A stretch of DNA of 64,000 nt from an uncultured Sphingomonadaceae bacterium (GCA_947488625.1 CANKZR010000001.1:248001-312000); one strand, 5' to 3'; counted from the first letter of the stretch, positions 17,073 to 26,997 are shown. Program-made: numbers and translations. Notes: generated by a model not told the origin, from the letters alone.

Positions 17073-18089
17073 TCAGCCTCTCACAAGGCCCAGGGCATCG
17101 TAGGCGGCATCCAGCGTCGGCGTGCCGAGTTCGCGCGCCTGCGCGGCGCCGCGCGCAAGGATCGCATCCAGTTGCTCGCGATCATCCTTTAGCTCCACAA
17201 AACGGTCACGGATCGGGCCGAGCGTGCTCACCATCTTTTCCGCAAGGGCGGGCTTGAACTGACCAAACCCCTGTCCGCCGTGTTCGGCCAGCACGGCCTC
17301 CGGCGTGGTTTCGCCGAGGGCAGCGTAGATGGTGACGAGGTTGAGCGCCTCTGGCCGATCGTCCAGACCGTCCACTTCGCTTGGCAACGGTTCGGGATCG
17401 GTTTTCGCCTTCTTCACCTTCTGCGCCATCGTATCGGCATCATCGGCCAATTCGATCCGGCTCATCTCTGAAGGATCGGACTTGCTCATCTTCTTCGATC
17501 CGTCACGCAGGCTCATGATGCGCGCGGCCTTTGGCGGAATAAACGGTTCGGGCAGGGTGAATACGGGCTTCTCCTCGCTGGCGAAGTCGTTGTTGAACTT
17601 CTGCGCGATGTCGCGCGCCAGTTCCAGGTGCTGCTTCTGGTCGTCACCCACCGGCACATGGGTCGCCTGGTAGAGAAGCACGTCGGCAGCCTGGAGCACG
17701 GGATAGGTGAGCAATGCGGCACTGGCGCTTTCGCGGTTCTTGCCGGCCTTGTCCTTCCACTGCGTCATCCGGTTGAGCCACCCCATTCGCGCGGTTCCGT
17801 TCAGCAGCCACTGCAGTTCCGGATGGGCGGGCACCTGGGCCTGGTTGAACAATACGCAACGCGCCGGGTCCAGCCCGCACGCAACAAGTGCTGCGGCCAT
17901 TTCCAGCGTGTTGGATCTCAGCTCCGCCGGATTGTGCGGCATGCTAAGGGCGTGAAGGTCGGCGAGGAAGAACAGGCACCTGGAATCGCCTTCCATATCG
18001 TCCTGCATCTTCACCCAGTTGCGGATCGCACCAAGATAGTTGCCCAGATGCAGATTTCCGGTTGGCTGGATTCCCGATACGACGATCAT
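17073..18089 (-). CDS. trpS: Tryptophanyl-tRNA synthetase
   Basis: A 338-residue class Ic synthetase. The HIGH motif is HLGN (residues 14-17) and the KMSKS loop is KKMSKS (199-204). GDDQKQHLELARDIA is the family helix near the active site. The start is ATG 18089, overlapping the murJ stop by 4 bp (ATGA), so trpS is translated from the secB-murJ transcript; the open frame runs much further upstream, within murJ. Length is normal. Confidence 0.97.
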   Translation of the reverse strand: MIVVSGIQPTGNLHLGNYLGAIRNWVKMQDDMEGDSRCLFFLADLHALSMPHNPAELRSNTLEMAAALVACGLDPARCVLFNQAQVPAHPELQWLLNGTARMGWLNRMTQWKDKAGKNRESASAALLTYPVLQAADVLLYQATHVPVGDDQKQHLELARDIAQKFNNDFASEEKPVFTLPEPFIPPKAARIMSLRDGSKKMSKSDPSEMSRIELADDADTMAQKVKKAKTDPEPLPSEVDGLDDRPEALNLVTIYAALGETTPEAVLAEHGGQGFGQFKPALAEKMVSTLGPIRDRFVELKDDREQLDAILARGAAQARELGTPTLDAAYDALGLVRG

Positions 18090-19756
18090 GGTGCTTTGGG
18101 CTCTCTCTTCTTCATGAAAATGGTGATTCTCTCGCGGCTGATTGCGCCGATGGCGAAGGCGACGCCGAAATAGACCACGACAGCGCAGACGACGAGCGTC
18201 GCCAGCGCCAGCAACCGCGCGAACAAGCCAGCGGCATAGTAGTCCACTAGCAAGTCGCGCGTGTAGAACAAGGCCGCGCCCATCGCCGCAGCGGCGACAA
18301 GCTGCCGGGCGAGACGACCCAGCAGAGGCCAGTCGAGCCGGTAATACCCACGCGCACGAAGGACCGCGTAAAGTATCGCACAATTAAGCCACGCGCCAAT
18401 CACGCTGGCGGCGGCTATGCCGGGAACGCCGTAGCCTAGGGATTCGATTGTCAGCAGCGGTAGGTCTAGCGCGTAGTCGACGATGGCGATCGGGCCGCCG
18501 ACCACAAGGCCGACGTTCCAGATACATACGCCGACGAACACCACCAGCGCGGCAAATGCGGCCCAAACCGGCGTGCGCGTATCGCTGCGGGCATAGAAGC
18601 TGGGGACCAGCACCTTTACCAGTACATAGGCGGGAAGACCCGCCACCAGCACCGCCAGCACATTGCCGGTCATCGCGGCATCGGCGGCATCGAAGCGGCC
18701 GCCCTGGAAGATCATGGTGATGAAGGGGATGGCGCACACCGCCAGCGCCACGGCGGCGGGCAGGGTCAGCAGCATTCCTAGTTCGATGGCATTTGACTGG
18801 ATGCGCGCCGCCCCTTGCTTGTCATTCGCGCCCACGAACTTGGAGAGCGTGGGCAGGATCGCGGTGGAAAGCGCGATGCCGATGATGCCCAGCGGCAACT
18901 GGTTCAGCCGGTCGGCATAGTTCATCCAGCTGATCGCGCTGCCTTCAAGCTGGTTGAGGAAGTAGACCTGCAACAGCGTATTGATCTGGTAGGCACCGCC
19001 GCCGATGGCCGCAGGCAGGGCTATGATACCCAGCCGCTTCACTTCGGGCGTCAACCTGGGCCGGGTGATCCAGCGCGGGCGGAAACCCTCAACATGCGCC
19101 CAGTAGAGCAGCCAGCCCAGTTGCAGCACACCGGCCGCGGGAATGGCCCAGGCAACGACATAGCCCATCGCCTCCACACTGCTTTCCACCCCATACGTTG
19201 CTTCCACGCCCAGCAGCGTGGCGATCAGCACGAGGTTCAGGATGATGGGAAAGCTAGCGCCGGGACCGAAGCGGGAGACGGAGTTCAACATCCCCGTAAG
19301 CAGCGTGACGATGCTGACGAGGAATATGTAGGGAAACATGATCCGTGCGAAATCGACCGAGTAATCGAAAGTGGCAGGTTCGATGGGCTTGTCCGACAGC
19401 AGCCAGATCACACCTGGCATGGCGATCTCGAATATCGCGGTGAGCGCGATCAGCACCGGCACGAAAACGGAGATCACGTCCTGCGAGAACGTGCGGGCCT
19501 GCGCCAATCCATCCTCGCCGTCATCGCCCGTTTCTGCGTGCAGGCGCTTGGAAAACATCGGCACGAAGGCCGCCGAGAAGGCACCCTCGGCAAACAGGCG
19601 GCGGAACACGTTGGGAATGATCAGCGCCTGGAACCAGGCATCGGTCACTTCATTAGCGCCCAGCACGCGCGCGAAAATCATTTCGCGCGCCATGCCTGCC
19701 ACCCGGCTCACCATGGTGAGCGAGCCGATGGTTCCCACGTTCCTGAGCAGGCTCAT
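18086..19756 (-). CDS. murJ: Lipid II flippase MurJ (MviN)
   Basis: A 556-residue inner-membrane protein with about 14 hydrophobic segments that moves lipid II to the periplasmic face for peptidoglycan synthesis. The start MSLLRNVGTIGSLTMVSRVAGMAREMI and the FRRLFAEGAFSAAFVP motif are diagnostic of MurJ. It follows secB by 31 bp and overlaps trpS by 4 bp. Confidence 0.96.
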   Translation of the reverse strand: MSLLRNVGTIGSLTMVSRVAGMAREMIFARVLGANEVTDAWFQALIIPNVFRRLFAEGAFSAAFVPMFSKRLHAETGDDGEDGLAQARTFSQDVISVFVPVLIALTAIFEIAMPGVIWLLSDKPIEPATFDYSVDFARIMFPYIFLVSIVTLLTGMLNSVSRFGPGASFPIILNLVLIATLLGVEATYGVESSVEAMGYVVAWAIPAAGVLQLGWLLYWAHVEGFRPRWITRPRLTPEVKRLGIIALPAAIGGGAYQINTLLQVYFLNQLEGSAISWMNYADRLNQLPLGIIGIALSTAILPTLSKFVGANDKQGAARIQSNAIELGMLLTLPAAVALAVCAIPFITMIFQGGRFDAADAAMTGNVLAVLVAGLPAYVLVKVLVPSFYARSDTRTPVWAAFAALVVFVGVCIWNVGLVVGGPIAIVDYALDLPLLTIESLGYGVPGIAAASVIGAWLNCAILYAVLRARGYYRLDWPLLGRLARQLVAAAAMGAALFYTRDLLVDYYAAGLFARLLALATLVVCAVVVYFGVAFAIGAISRERITIFMKKREPKAP

Positions 19757-19787
19757 ACGATCAACCGCCCGCTATCGCACTGGTGGC

Positions 19788-20330
19788 TCAGCCTTCGCTG
19801 CCAGCGGGCGCATCGCCAGCCGGAACGCCGCCTTGGCCCTGTTCCGCTGTGCGCTGCTGCTGCATGCGCTGCACGTAAAGACCGTTGAAATCGATGGGAT
19901 CCAGCATCAGCGGCGCAAAACCTGCATCGCGGATCGCATCGGAAACGACACGGCGCGCGAATGGGAACAGCAGGCGCGGGGCTTCGGCGTAGGTGAATGC
20001 GTGGCTTTGCGCTTCGTTCATGTTGCGAATGCCCACAAGGCCGCAATAGGCAAGGTCCACGATATAGGCCGTGCCGGCTTCCATCTTGGCGGTGACGGTG
20101 ATTTTCAGTTCCACCTCGGTCACATCGTCGCTTGCAGGCTTGGCACCGATATTGAACTGCACGTCCATCTGCGGCTGATCCTGCCAGCGGTAGGACTGCG
20201 GTGCGTTCGGGTTCTCGACCGACAGATCCTTCACATACTGGGTAATGACGCCGGCCACAGGGGCAGTATCGTTGCCGTTGGGTGCGGCTGCATCGTCGAG
20301 ATTCTTGAGAACGTCGCCTTCTTCGGCCAT
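19788..20330 (-). CDS. secB: Protein-export chaperone SecB
   Basis: A 180-residue cytoplasmic chaperone that holds preproteins unfolded and hands them to SecA. Family features are the acidic N-terminus, VKDLSVENPNAP, and LLFPFARRVVSDAIRDAGFAPL MLDPIDF split across two core elements; the C-terminal tail is Gly/Ala-rich as in other alphaproteobacteria. It is the first gene of secB-murJ-trpS and diverges from the Tim44-like gene across 233 bp that must carry both promoters. Confidence 0.95.
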   Translation of the reverse strand: MAEEGDVLKNLDDAAAPNGNDTAPVAGVITQYVKDLSVENPNAPQSYRWQDQPQMDVQFNIGAKPASDDVTEVELKITVTAKMEAGTAYIVDLAYCGLVGIRNMNEAQSHAFTYAEAPRLLFPFARRVVSDAIRDAGFAPLMLDPIDFNGLYVQRMQQQRTAEQGQGGVPAGDAPAGSEG

Positions 20331-20563
20331 GATGGTATCGTCTTTCGCTATAAGGTTGTGCGCGCCGGATTCGCGCGTGAATACGCTCGGCGCGCGCCTA
20401 TCATCTGTTTATCGCCGCCGCAATGCCGCGACGAAGCGGGGCTGGCGTGCTTCATGCCTACTTAAGACGTGGTTGTTCATTTGATATTGGTACCTATTTC
20501 AGCCACAATACCGAATTACAGCCCGCGATGAATTGAAGCGCGCGGGCAGAATGGGAAAATTGC

Positions 20564-21223
20564 GTGATCGTAGAAATCGTCATCCTCGCCATGATTGCCG
20601 CCTTTCTGGGCATGCGCCTGTATTCGGTGCTGGGCCGACGGGCGGAGCATGAGGAAGAGGTTATTCCTACCAATCGTTTCGACCGGGGTGACGAGGAATC
20701 CGCGCCCCGCACGTTGACGCAGCCTGCTGGCGATTCCGCTCAAGCCGATCGCACGATCGCCGGTTTTCCGCCTGCTGTCGAAATGGGCCTGCGCGAAATT
20801 TCCACCGCGGATCGCAATTTTGAATTGCTCGGCTTCCTCGAAGGCGCCCGGGGCGCTTACGAGGTTGTTCTCGAAGCCTTCTGGCGCGGCGACAAGGACG
20901 AACTTCAGGCATTGTGCGACGATGACGTCTACGAAAGCTTCGCCTCCGTGATCGACGAGCGGGAAGAGGCCGGTATCACCATGGACAACCGCCTGATCCG
21001 GATCGAGGACGTGAAGGTTCATTCCGCCGAGCTGGACGGCAAGATTGCCCGCATTGCCGTGCGCTTCGTGTCCGACATCGCCAGCGTCAGCCGTGACAAG
21101 GATGGCAACGTGGTGGCCGGATCGCTGGATGATGCCGTGGAAAGCCGCGATATCTGGACCTTCAGCCGCGATATACGCAGCGACGATCCGCAGTGGCTTC
21201 TCGACGAGACCGACCAGGACTGA
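20564..21223 (+). CDS. Tim44/TimA-family membrane-anchored protein
   Basis: A 219-residue protein with an N-terminal membrane anchor (IVEIVILAMIAAFLGMRLYSVLG), a disordered charged segment, and a C-terminal Tim44-like domain (about residues 85-219: FLEGARGAYEVVLEAFWRGD, then DVYESFASVI). Alphaproteobacterial Tim44-like proteins are relatives of the mitochondrial import protein Tim44; their role at the inner membrane is poorly known. The start is GTG. It sits opposite secB and directly before mltA and smr, a conserved alphaproteobacterial arrangement. Confidence 0.88.
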   Translation: MIVEIVILAMIAAFLGMRLYSVLGRRAEHEEEVIPTNRFDRGDEESAPRTLTQPAGDSAQADRTIAGFPPAVEMGLREISTADRNFELLGFLEGARGAYEVVLEAFWRGDKDELQALCDDDVYESFASVIDEREEAGITMDNRLIRIEDVKVHSAELDGKIARIAVRFVSDIASVSRDKDGNVVAGSLDDAVESRDIWTFSRDIRSDDPQWLLDETDQD

Positions 21224-21237
21224 TAGCGGCCCGGCGC

Positions 21238-22419
21238 GTGACTCATTCGCGCCTTCTTCTCGGCATCGTAGCCATCGGGCTGGTTGCTGCCTGTTCAAGC
21301 ATCATTCCCGAAGGCCAGCCGCAGCAGCCACCGGCCATTCCAGTCGCGCCAAATGCCGCCAGTCTTGGCGTATCTGCCGGCCCTGCGTTCGACAGCCTCG
21401 CGATCAGCGCCGTGGATGCCAGTCACGCGCTGGACGCGTTCGTTGCCAGCTGCCATGTGCCCCAACGACGCGATGATGTGTCTGGCCTTACGCGGCAGGG
21501 GGATTGGGCAGAGCCATGTGATGCCGCCGCCAACTGGCGGCGCGACGATGCCCGGCGCTTCTTCGGCAGCTATTTCACACCGGTGGTGGTTGGCGATGGG
21601 CAGGGCTTTGCGACCGGCTATTTCGAACCGCAGATTGTCGGCAGCGCCACGCGGCGTCCAGGTCTGGACGTGCCCGTCTATGCCGTGCCGCATGATCTCG
21701 AACGGTGTTGGCGCGATGGTACGCCCATGTCGCAGCGCGAAGGACGGGCACCGCTTTCCCGCCGCACGCCGGATGGGGCCTGCGTACCCTACTATTCGCG
21801 CGCCGAAATAGATGATGGCGCACTGGCCGGGCGCGGACTGGAAATCGGTTGGGCGGCGGACCCGGTGGAATTCTTCTTCCTGCAAATCCAGGGTTCTGGC
21901 CAGCTTGTCGCGCCTGACGGGCAGATTACGCGCATTGGCTATGCGGCGCAGAACGGCAAGGCATACACCGGTATCGGTCGCCTCATGCGAGAGCGCGGGC
22001 TGATCGGTCCGGGCACGCAGTATGCCACTTCCATGCAAGGCATCATGCAATACCTGCGTGACCATCCGGCGCAGGGCCGCGCCATAATGCGAGAGAACGA
22101 AAGCTGGATATTCTTCCGCGTACTGGAAGGACCAGGGCCCATCGGCTCCATCGGCGTGCCCGTTTCGGCGGAGAACAGCGTGGCTGTCGATCCCGGTTTC
22201 GTACCCTACGGGGCTCCTGTGATCCTCGATCTGGATCGAGACGAGGCGGACGGGCTGTGGGTGGCGCAGGATACCGGCGGCGCGATCAAGGGTGCAAACC
22301 GGTTCGACACGTTCTGGGGGGCAGGCACGCGCGCACGCGATATCGCCGGTGGCATGAGCGGGCGCGGACGTGCGCTGGTGCTGCTTCCGAGAGAGGCTGC
22401 GAACAGGCTGATACCATGA
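21238..22419 (+). CDS. mltA: Membrane-bound lytic murein transglycosylase A
   Basis: A 393-residue outer-membrane lipoprotein that cleaves peptidoglycan glycan strands to 1,6-anhydro products. The start is GTG 21238, giving a lipoprotein signal ending in LVAAC; an earlier in-frame start lies within the Tim44-like gene and is less likely. The MltA domain has FGSYFTPVVVGDGQGFATGYFEPQI-type sequence and LEIGWAADPVEFFFLQIQGSG; the C-terminal 3D domain contains catalytic Asp in VAQDTGGAIKGANRFD. The stop overlaps smr by ATGA. Confidence 0.94.
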   Translation: MTHSRLLLGIVAIGLVAACSSIIPEGQPQQPPAIPVAPNAASLGVSAGPAFDSLAISAVDASHALDAFVASCHVPQRRDDVSGLTRQGDWAEPCDAAANWRRDDARRFFGSYFTPVVVGDGQGFATGYFEPQIVGSATRRPGLDVPVYAVPHDLERCWRDGTPMSQREGRAPLSRRTPDGACVPYYSRAEIDDGALAGRGLEIGWAADPVEFFFLQIQGSGQLVAPDGQITRIGYAAQNGKAYTGIGRLMRERGLIGPGTQYATSMQGIMQYLRDHPAQGRAIMRENESWIFFRVLEGPGPIGSIGVPVSAENSVAVDPGFVPYGAPVILDLDRDEADGLWVAQDTGGAIKGANRFDTFWGAGTRARDIAGGMSGRGRALVLLPREAANRLIP

Positions 22420-22985
22420 GCCGCGCACCAAGGGGCCTCTCGCCCGAAGAGAGCGCGCTGTGGAACAAGGTTGCGTCCACGGTGAAGCCGCTGGAGGCGC
22501 GGCCCGCAACAAAGCCCGATCCGGTAAAGCCTGCGCCGCCTGCGCCTGTGACACAAGCCAAGCGACTGAAGGGCAGGGTTCCTCAACCACTACCTCCCAA
22601 GGCCGCAAAACCCCCTGCTTCGCCGCCGCCGCTTTCGACGCCAGGTCTCGATTCGCACTGGGAGCGTCGCCTGTCACGAACAGGCACCGACCCAGATTTC
22701 ACGCTGGACTTGCATGGCCACACGCTGGACCAGGCATACCGGAGGCTGGATGCGGGTTTGATGCAGGCCAAGGCAATGAATGCGCGACTTGTGCTGGTGA
22801 TTACCGGCAAGCCGCGCCCGGTGGATGCGGCAGACAGAGGGCACAGGCGCGGGGCGATAAGGGCAAAAATCCTCGACTGGCTGGCCGCAGGTAGCCACGC
22901 CTCCGACATCGCAGCCATCAGAAAGGCGCACCGCCGCCACGGTGGCGAGGGTGCGCTGTATCTGGTGCTGCGGCGGCGGCGTTAG
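22416..22985 (+). CDS. Smr-domain protein
   Basis: A 189-residue protein. An N-terminal disordered Pro/Ala/Lys region (about 1-85) precedes a C-terminal Smr domain with LDLHGHTLDQAYRRLDAGL, LVLVITGK and a basic end. Smr domains bind or nick nucleic acid; stand-alone bacterial forms (YdaL/SmrA type) show endonuclease activity, and recent work links some to ribosome rescue. The ATG overlaps the mltA stop by 4 bp; mltA-smr is a conserved alphaproteobacterial pair. Confidence 0.9.
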   Translation: MSRAPRGLSPEESALWNKVASTVKPLEARPATKPDPVKPAPPAPVTQAKRLKGRVPQPLPPKAAKPPASPPPLSTPGLDSHWERRLSRTGTDPDFTLDLHGHTLDQAYRRLDAGLMQAKAMNARLVLVITGKPRPVDAADRGHRRGAIRAKILDWLAAGSHASDIAAIRKAHRRHGGEGALYLVLRRRR

Positions 22986-23018
22986 CGTCCACTCCGGCCG
23001 CCCCTATCCCATGAGCCA

Positions 23019-23555
23019 CTATCCCATGAGCATGGTGTTCATCAGGCGGCCCGGCAGGGCGAAGGCCACGATGCCCGGAATCATCAACGCCGTCAGATAG
23101 GTGACCACCAGATGCTTCTTGTGTCCGGCGATATCGCCCTTGCGTGCGGTGGCGACGGTTTTCCAGGCTGCATGGAACGTGATCGGCACGAAAACATGGA
23201 TGAAGCTGAAACCGCCGGTCGACTGGATGAAAATCGCGCTGGTGGCCGTGATCAGCATCAGGACCAACCACACTTTGCCAAGCTGCCTGTGCAATTTCGT
23301 GCCTTTGCGCGCCAGCAACAGGAAGCCACCCAGCGGGACCGCGGGCAACACGGTCGCGACGTGGATGATGACGGGCAGCTTGGCGTAGTGATGCAGGTTG
23401 TCCACCAGTCCGAACGCCGCGCGACCCAGCGCGATCACGATGAAGAAGCACATTGTGAAACATGCGATCGACACCAGCGTGCGGGCCACGGGGCCGATAT
23501 CGAAACCGGGCTGCGCAGCGGGGGAGGTGGTGAAGGGCAGGCTAAGAGTGGTCAT
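23019..23555 (-). CDS. DUF2306 membrane protein
   Basis: A 178-residue inner-membrane protein with about five hydrophobic segments. HHYAKLPVIIHVATVLPAVPLGGF and KLHRQLGKVWLVLMLITA with conserved His match the DUF2306 family, whose function is unknown. The start is ATG 23555 behind GGAGA. It diverges from a LytTR regulator across 156 bp, so it is likely that regulator's target or membrane partner. The last codons and the stop are tandemly duplicated: CTATCCCATGAGC appears twice near 23005-23035. Confidence 0.8.
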   Translation of the reverse strand: MTTLSLPFTTSPAAQPGFDIGPVARTLVSIACFTMCFFIVIALGRAAFGLVDNLHHYAKLPVIIHVATVLPAVPLGGFLLLARKGTKLHRQLGKVWLVLMLITATSAIFIQSTGGFSFIHVFVPITFHAAWKTVATARKGDIAGHKKHLVVTYLTALMIPGIVAFALPGRLMNTMLMG

Positions 23556-23711
23556 TCGCGGTCTCCATCGAAGTTCGTGGAAACCGTTCTGGCCGATGCC
23601 CGGTGGGCCGCAATCGCAAAACCGTGAACGGGGCGCTGCCTTCGTGAAAGGGGCGCATTTCCCGGCAATTGCCACTTTACGAAGCGCGAATGGGCAGTAG
23701 GCTTGCCCCCA

Positions 23712-24539
23712 ATGAGTAGCTCAACCCACGGCAGCGGCGCACGTCTGGCGCGCCAGATCATCATTGATATCGCCGTCTTGCTGGCAATCGGTGCGGTCTT
23801 GGGCATTCTGGCGCCGCTGGGCACGGGGTACATGAGCCTGCCCGCACGCATGGCCTACTGGATGTTGATGGCGGTGGCCGGGTACCTTTTCTACAAGCCG
23901 ATCGGCGCCATTGTCTTGCGGCTGGGGCCGAAACTGGATCTTCCCCCGTGGTTTCTCTGGTGTGCAGCGGTGCTGATCGCATCGCTGCCCATGGCGATAC
24001 TGGTGTGGTTCGTGAATGCGGGCCGTGGCCCTGTGCCGATCCCTGCGCTGGACGTGGCCCTGACCCACTACTTTGCCGTCGCGGTAGTGGGCGCGGTAAT
24101 CACGATCATGTTCAACCTGCTGCCCGCCACGCGAACCGGCTCGACCGGTGCAATGCCCGTAGCCAGTCCTTCCCCGCCACCTCCTGTGCCGGACGCTCCT
24201 GAACCGCAGGCGAACTTTCAAAATCCTTCCCCACGGTTTCTCGACCGCCTGCCTGCCGCAATCGGCACGGACCTGATCGCGCTGGAGATGGAGGATCATT
24301 ACGTGCGCGCCCATACCGCATTGGGTAGCGAGCTGGTGCTCATGCGCATGCGCGATGCCGTGGCAGAGTTGGACGGTATCGAGGGCGAGCAGGTTCACCG
24401 CAGCTGGTGGGTCGCGCGCGGTGCGGTAGCGGATGTGAAGCGGGAGGGGCGAAACGTGCGGCTGGTGCTGGACAACGGGATCGAGGCCCCCGTCAGCCGC
24501 GCCAACCTTCCCGTGCTGAAACAACGCGGCTGGATATGA
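23712..24539 (+). CDS. Membrane-anchored LytTR-family transcription regulator
   Basis: A 275-residue protein with four N-terminal membrane helices (about residues 13-36, 44-66, 75-98 and 115-135), a Pro-rich linker, and a C-terminal LytTR DNA-binding domain (about 175-275: LIALEMEDHYVRAHTALGSELVLMRMRDAVAEL in two parts, then VHRSWWVARGAVADVKREG). There is no receiver domain, so the signal is probably sensed in the membrane or through a partner such as the divergent DUF2306 protein. The ATG at 23712 is preferred over a TTG three codons earlier. Confidence 0.85.
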   Translation: MSSSTHGSGARLARQIIIDIAVLLAIGAVLGILAPLGTGYMSLPARMAYWMLMAVAGYLFYKPIGAIVLRLGPKLDLPPWFLWCAAVLIASLPMAILVWFVNAGRGPVPIPALDVALTHYFAVAVVGAVITIMFNLLPATRTGSTGAMPVASPSPPPPVPDAPEPQANFQNPSPRFLDRLPAAIGTDLIALEMEDHYVRAHTALGSELVLMRMRDAVAELDGIEGEQVHRSWWVARGAVADVKREGRNVRLVLDNGIEAPVSRANLPVLKQRGWI

Positions 24540-24548
24540 TCCGCCTAT

Positions 24549-24582
24549 GAAAAAGGCCCCCGGCATCGCTGCCGAGGGCCTT
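24549..24582 (-). terminator. katG terminator, possibly bidirectional
   Basis: AAGGCCC (24553-24559) pairs with GGGCCTT (24576-24582), with an inner CGGC/GCCG stem. On the minus strand it is followed by TTTTTCAT. It lies 20 bp after the katG stop and just after the LytTR gene. Confidence 0.8.
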
Positions 24583-24602
24583 CTCCCTGCGGATCATTTC
24601 GA

Positions 24603-26795
24603 TCAGAAGCGACCGGCGTTCATCACCTTCGTCCAGGCTGAGACGAAAATTTCGACGAACCGTTTCTCGCCGCCATTTTCGGCGAACACTTCAGCCACGG
24701 CGCGCAACTGCGAATTGGAGCCGAACACCAGGTCGGTTCGCGTGGCGCGCCATTTTTCTTCACCCGACTTGCGGTCCTTGCCGATGAATTCTTCGTCACC
24801 GCTTTCATCGACCACTTCCCAGATCGTGCCCATTTCCAGCAGGTTCACGAAGAAGTCGTTCGACAGCACGCCCGGACGATCGGTGAATACGCCGATACTG
24901 TTGCCGTGCTGGGTGTGCTTGGTAACGGCGCCCAGTGCCCGCATCCCGCCTACCAACGCTGTCATTTCGGGGATCGAGAGGCCCAGTAGATGGGCACGGT
25001 CGATCAACATTTCTTCCGTCTTCACCGAAGCCTTGGTCTTCAGGTAGTTACGGAAACCGTCGGCGAAAGGCTCCAGCGGCTCGAAGCTCTCGGCATCGGT
25101 ATGCTCCTCGCCCGCGTCACCGCGACCGGTGGATACATCGACGTTGACCGAGTGGCCGCCATCCTTTGCCGCCTTCTCGATTGCTGCAGCACCGGCCAGC
25201 ACGATGGCATCGGCCATGGAGATGTTGCCACGCAACTCCTCCAGCTTGTTCAGCACCTTGCCGAGTTCTTCAGGATCGTTGACCTCCCAGTCCTTTTGCG
25301 GGGCCAGCCGCACACGGGCACCGTTGGCACCGCCGCGATGGTCCGAATTGCGGTAGGTAGAGGCCGAAGCCCAGGCCGCCTTGACCAGTTCGGAAATGGT
25401 CAGGCCGCTATCCAGCACCTTGTTCTTGAACGACGATACGTCGCTGTCGGACACGGTGCTGCCTTCGGGAACGGGGTCCTGCCAGATCAGGTCTTCTTCC
25501 GGCACTTCCGGGCCGAGGTAGCGTTCCTTCGGCCCCATGTCGCGGTGAGTCAGCTTGAACCACGCGCGGGCGAAGGCATCGTCCAGCGCGGCCTGGTCGT
25601 CACGGAAGCGTTCGGAAATCTTGCGATATTCCGGGTCACGCTTCAGCGCCATGTCGGCCGTGGTCATGATGGTGGGAACCTTCTTCGAAGGATCGCGCGC
25701 ATCGGGCGCCATGTCTTCGGGTTCGGGATTGATAGGCGTCCACTGGTGAGCACCGGCCGGGCTTTTCGTCAGTTCATATTCGTACTTGAACAGCAGACGG
25801 AAATAGTCGCCTCCCCACTGCGTGGGGTTGGGCGTCCACGCGCCTTCGATGCCCGAGGTGGTGATGTGGCCGTTGCCGATTTCCTCGGGGTCGGTCATCC
25901 AGCCAAAGCCCATGTGGTGCAGGTTCTCACCCTCGGGTGCCTTGCCGAACTTGTCGGAAGGTTCTGCGCCGTGGCACTTGCCGAACGCATGGCCGCCAGC
26001 CGTGAGCGCGACGGTTTCCTCGTCGTTCATGGCCATGCGGGCAAAGGTTTCGCGCATGTCGCGGGCCATGCCCTCGGCATCGTGCGGATCGCCGCCCGGG
26101 CCTTCCGGGTTGACGTAGATCAGACCCATCTGGATCGCCGCGAGCGGATTTTCCAGCGCCTTGCCTTCATCGGGAATAATGCGGGTTTCCACGCCTTCGT
26201 CGACCCACTGGTCCTCAGAGCCCCAGTAAACCATCTCCGGCTCGAACACGTCCTCGCGCCCGCCGCCAAAACCGAACACGGGGCCGCCCATGCTCTCGAT
26301 CGCGACATTGCCCGTCAGGATGAACAGATCAGCCCAGCTGATGTTCTTGCCGTACTTTTGCTTGATCGGCCACAACAGGCGGCGCGCCTTGTCGAGGTTG
26401 CCGTTATCGGGCCAGGAGTTGAGCGGGGCAAAACGCTGCTGGCCGCTGGAGGAGCCGCCGCGCCCGTCGCCGGTGCGATAGGTGCCCGCAGCGTGCCATG
26501 CCATGCGGATGAAGAAGGGGCCGTAGTGGCCATAGTCCGCTGGCCACCAATCCTGGCTGTCGGTCATCAATGCCTTGATGTCAGCTTTCAGCGCGTTGTA
26601 ATCCAGCGTGTTGAAAGCCTCGGCGTAGTTGAAATCCTCGTCCAGCGGATTGGCGGACTTGCCGTCTTCCGTCAGAATATCGAGCTGTAGTGCATCGGGC
26701 CACCAATCACGGTTGGTGCGGCCCAGCAGGTTGCGCGTGCCACCATTCCCACTGAAAGGGCATCCGCCGGAAATCGAACCTGTTTCTGCGTCCAT
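24603..26795 (-). CDS. katG: Catalase-peroxidase
   Basis: A 730-residue haem enzyme that removes hydrogen peroxide. The distal triad Arg97-Trp100-His101 lies in [18 protein letters not shown]; the loop [12 protein letters not shown] carries the Tyr of the Met-Tyr-Trp crosslink needed for catalase activity; the C-terminal inactive peroxidase repeat is present. The start at 26795 has a GAGGAG ribosome-binding site; a frame open 29 codons upstream lacks the family's start. It lies next to ahpF-ahpC, with an OxyR-like site about 100 bp upstream. Confidence 0.97.
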   Translation of the reverse strand: MDAETGSISGGCPFSGNGGTRNLLGRTNRDWWPDALQLDILTEDGKSANPLDEDFNYAEAFNTLDYNALKADIKALMTDSQDWWPADYGHYGPFFIRMAWHAAGTYRTGDGRGGSSSGQQRFAPLNSWPDNGNLDKARRLLWPIKQKYGKNISWADLFILTGNVAIESMGGPVFGFGGGREDVFEPEMVYWGSEDQWVDEGVETRIIPDEGKALENPLAAIQMGLIYVNPEGPGGDPHDAEGMARDMRETFARMAMNDEETVALTAGGHAFGKCHGAEPSDKFGKAPEGENLHHMGFGWMTDPEEIGNGHITTSGIEGAWTPNPTQWGGDYFRLLFKYEYELTKSPAGAHQWTPINPEPEDMAPDARDPSKKVPTIMTTADMALKRDPEYRKISERFRDDQAALDDAFARAWFKLTHRDMGPKERYLGPEVPEEDLIWQDPVPEGSTVSDSDVSSFKNKVLDSGLTISELVKAAWASASTYRNSDHRGGANGARVRLAPQKDWEVNDPEELGKVLNKLEELRGNISMADAIVLAGAAAIEKAAKDGGHSVNVDVSTGRGDAGEEHTDAESFEPLEPFADGFRNYLKTKASVKTEEMLIDRAHLLGLSIPEMTALVGGMRALGAVTKHTQHGNSIGVFTDRPGVLSNDFFVNLLEMGTIWEVVDESGDEEFIGKDRKSGEEKWRATRTDLVFGSNSQLRAVAEVFAENGGEKRFVEIFVSAWTKVMNAGRF

Positions 26796-26888
26796 AATTC
26801 TCTCCTCTTCATCATCTATCGATTCATCAATGGCTGAAGAATGCGCCCGATCCTGTAATTCGTCCAATCGATAAGTTGGCATTTATTG

Positions 26889-26903
26889 ATCGGTTTGTTC
26901 GTT
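26889..26903. promoter_or_regulatory. Candidate OxyR/LysR-type site upstream of katG
   Basis: ATCGGTTTGTTCGTT matches the palindrome upstream of ahpC (29405-29419) at 11 of 15 positions in the same ATCG-N7-CGAT frame and lies at a similar distance, about 95-110 bp, from its start codon. OxyR itself is not in the window. Confidence 0.35.
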
Positions 26904-26937
26904 AACGCGATTGGTCGCTCCGATGGGGCGACAAAAC

Positions 26938-26973
26938 GAAAAGGCCCGGCGCTGCGGAATGCAGCACCGGGCC
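26938..26973 (-). terminator. ahpF terminator
   Basis: GGCCCGG plus GCTGC (26943-26955) pair with GCAGC plus CCGGGCC (26961-26973), one mismatch, loop GGAAT. On the minus strand TTTTCG follows. It ends 25 bp after ahpF. Confidence 0.82.
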
Positions 26974-26997
26974 ATGTTTGTCGAAAGTGCGATGACG

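Noticed and set aside
24990-26690. A 566-codon open frame opposite katG
   Set aside because: It mirrors the katG codon pattern, lacks any domain and has no ribosome-binding site. Long antisense frames are expected in GC-rich genes.
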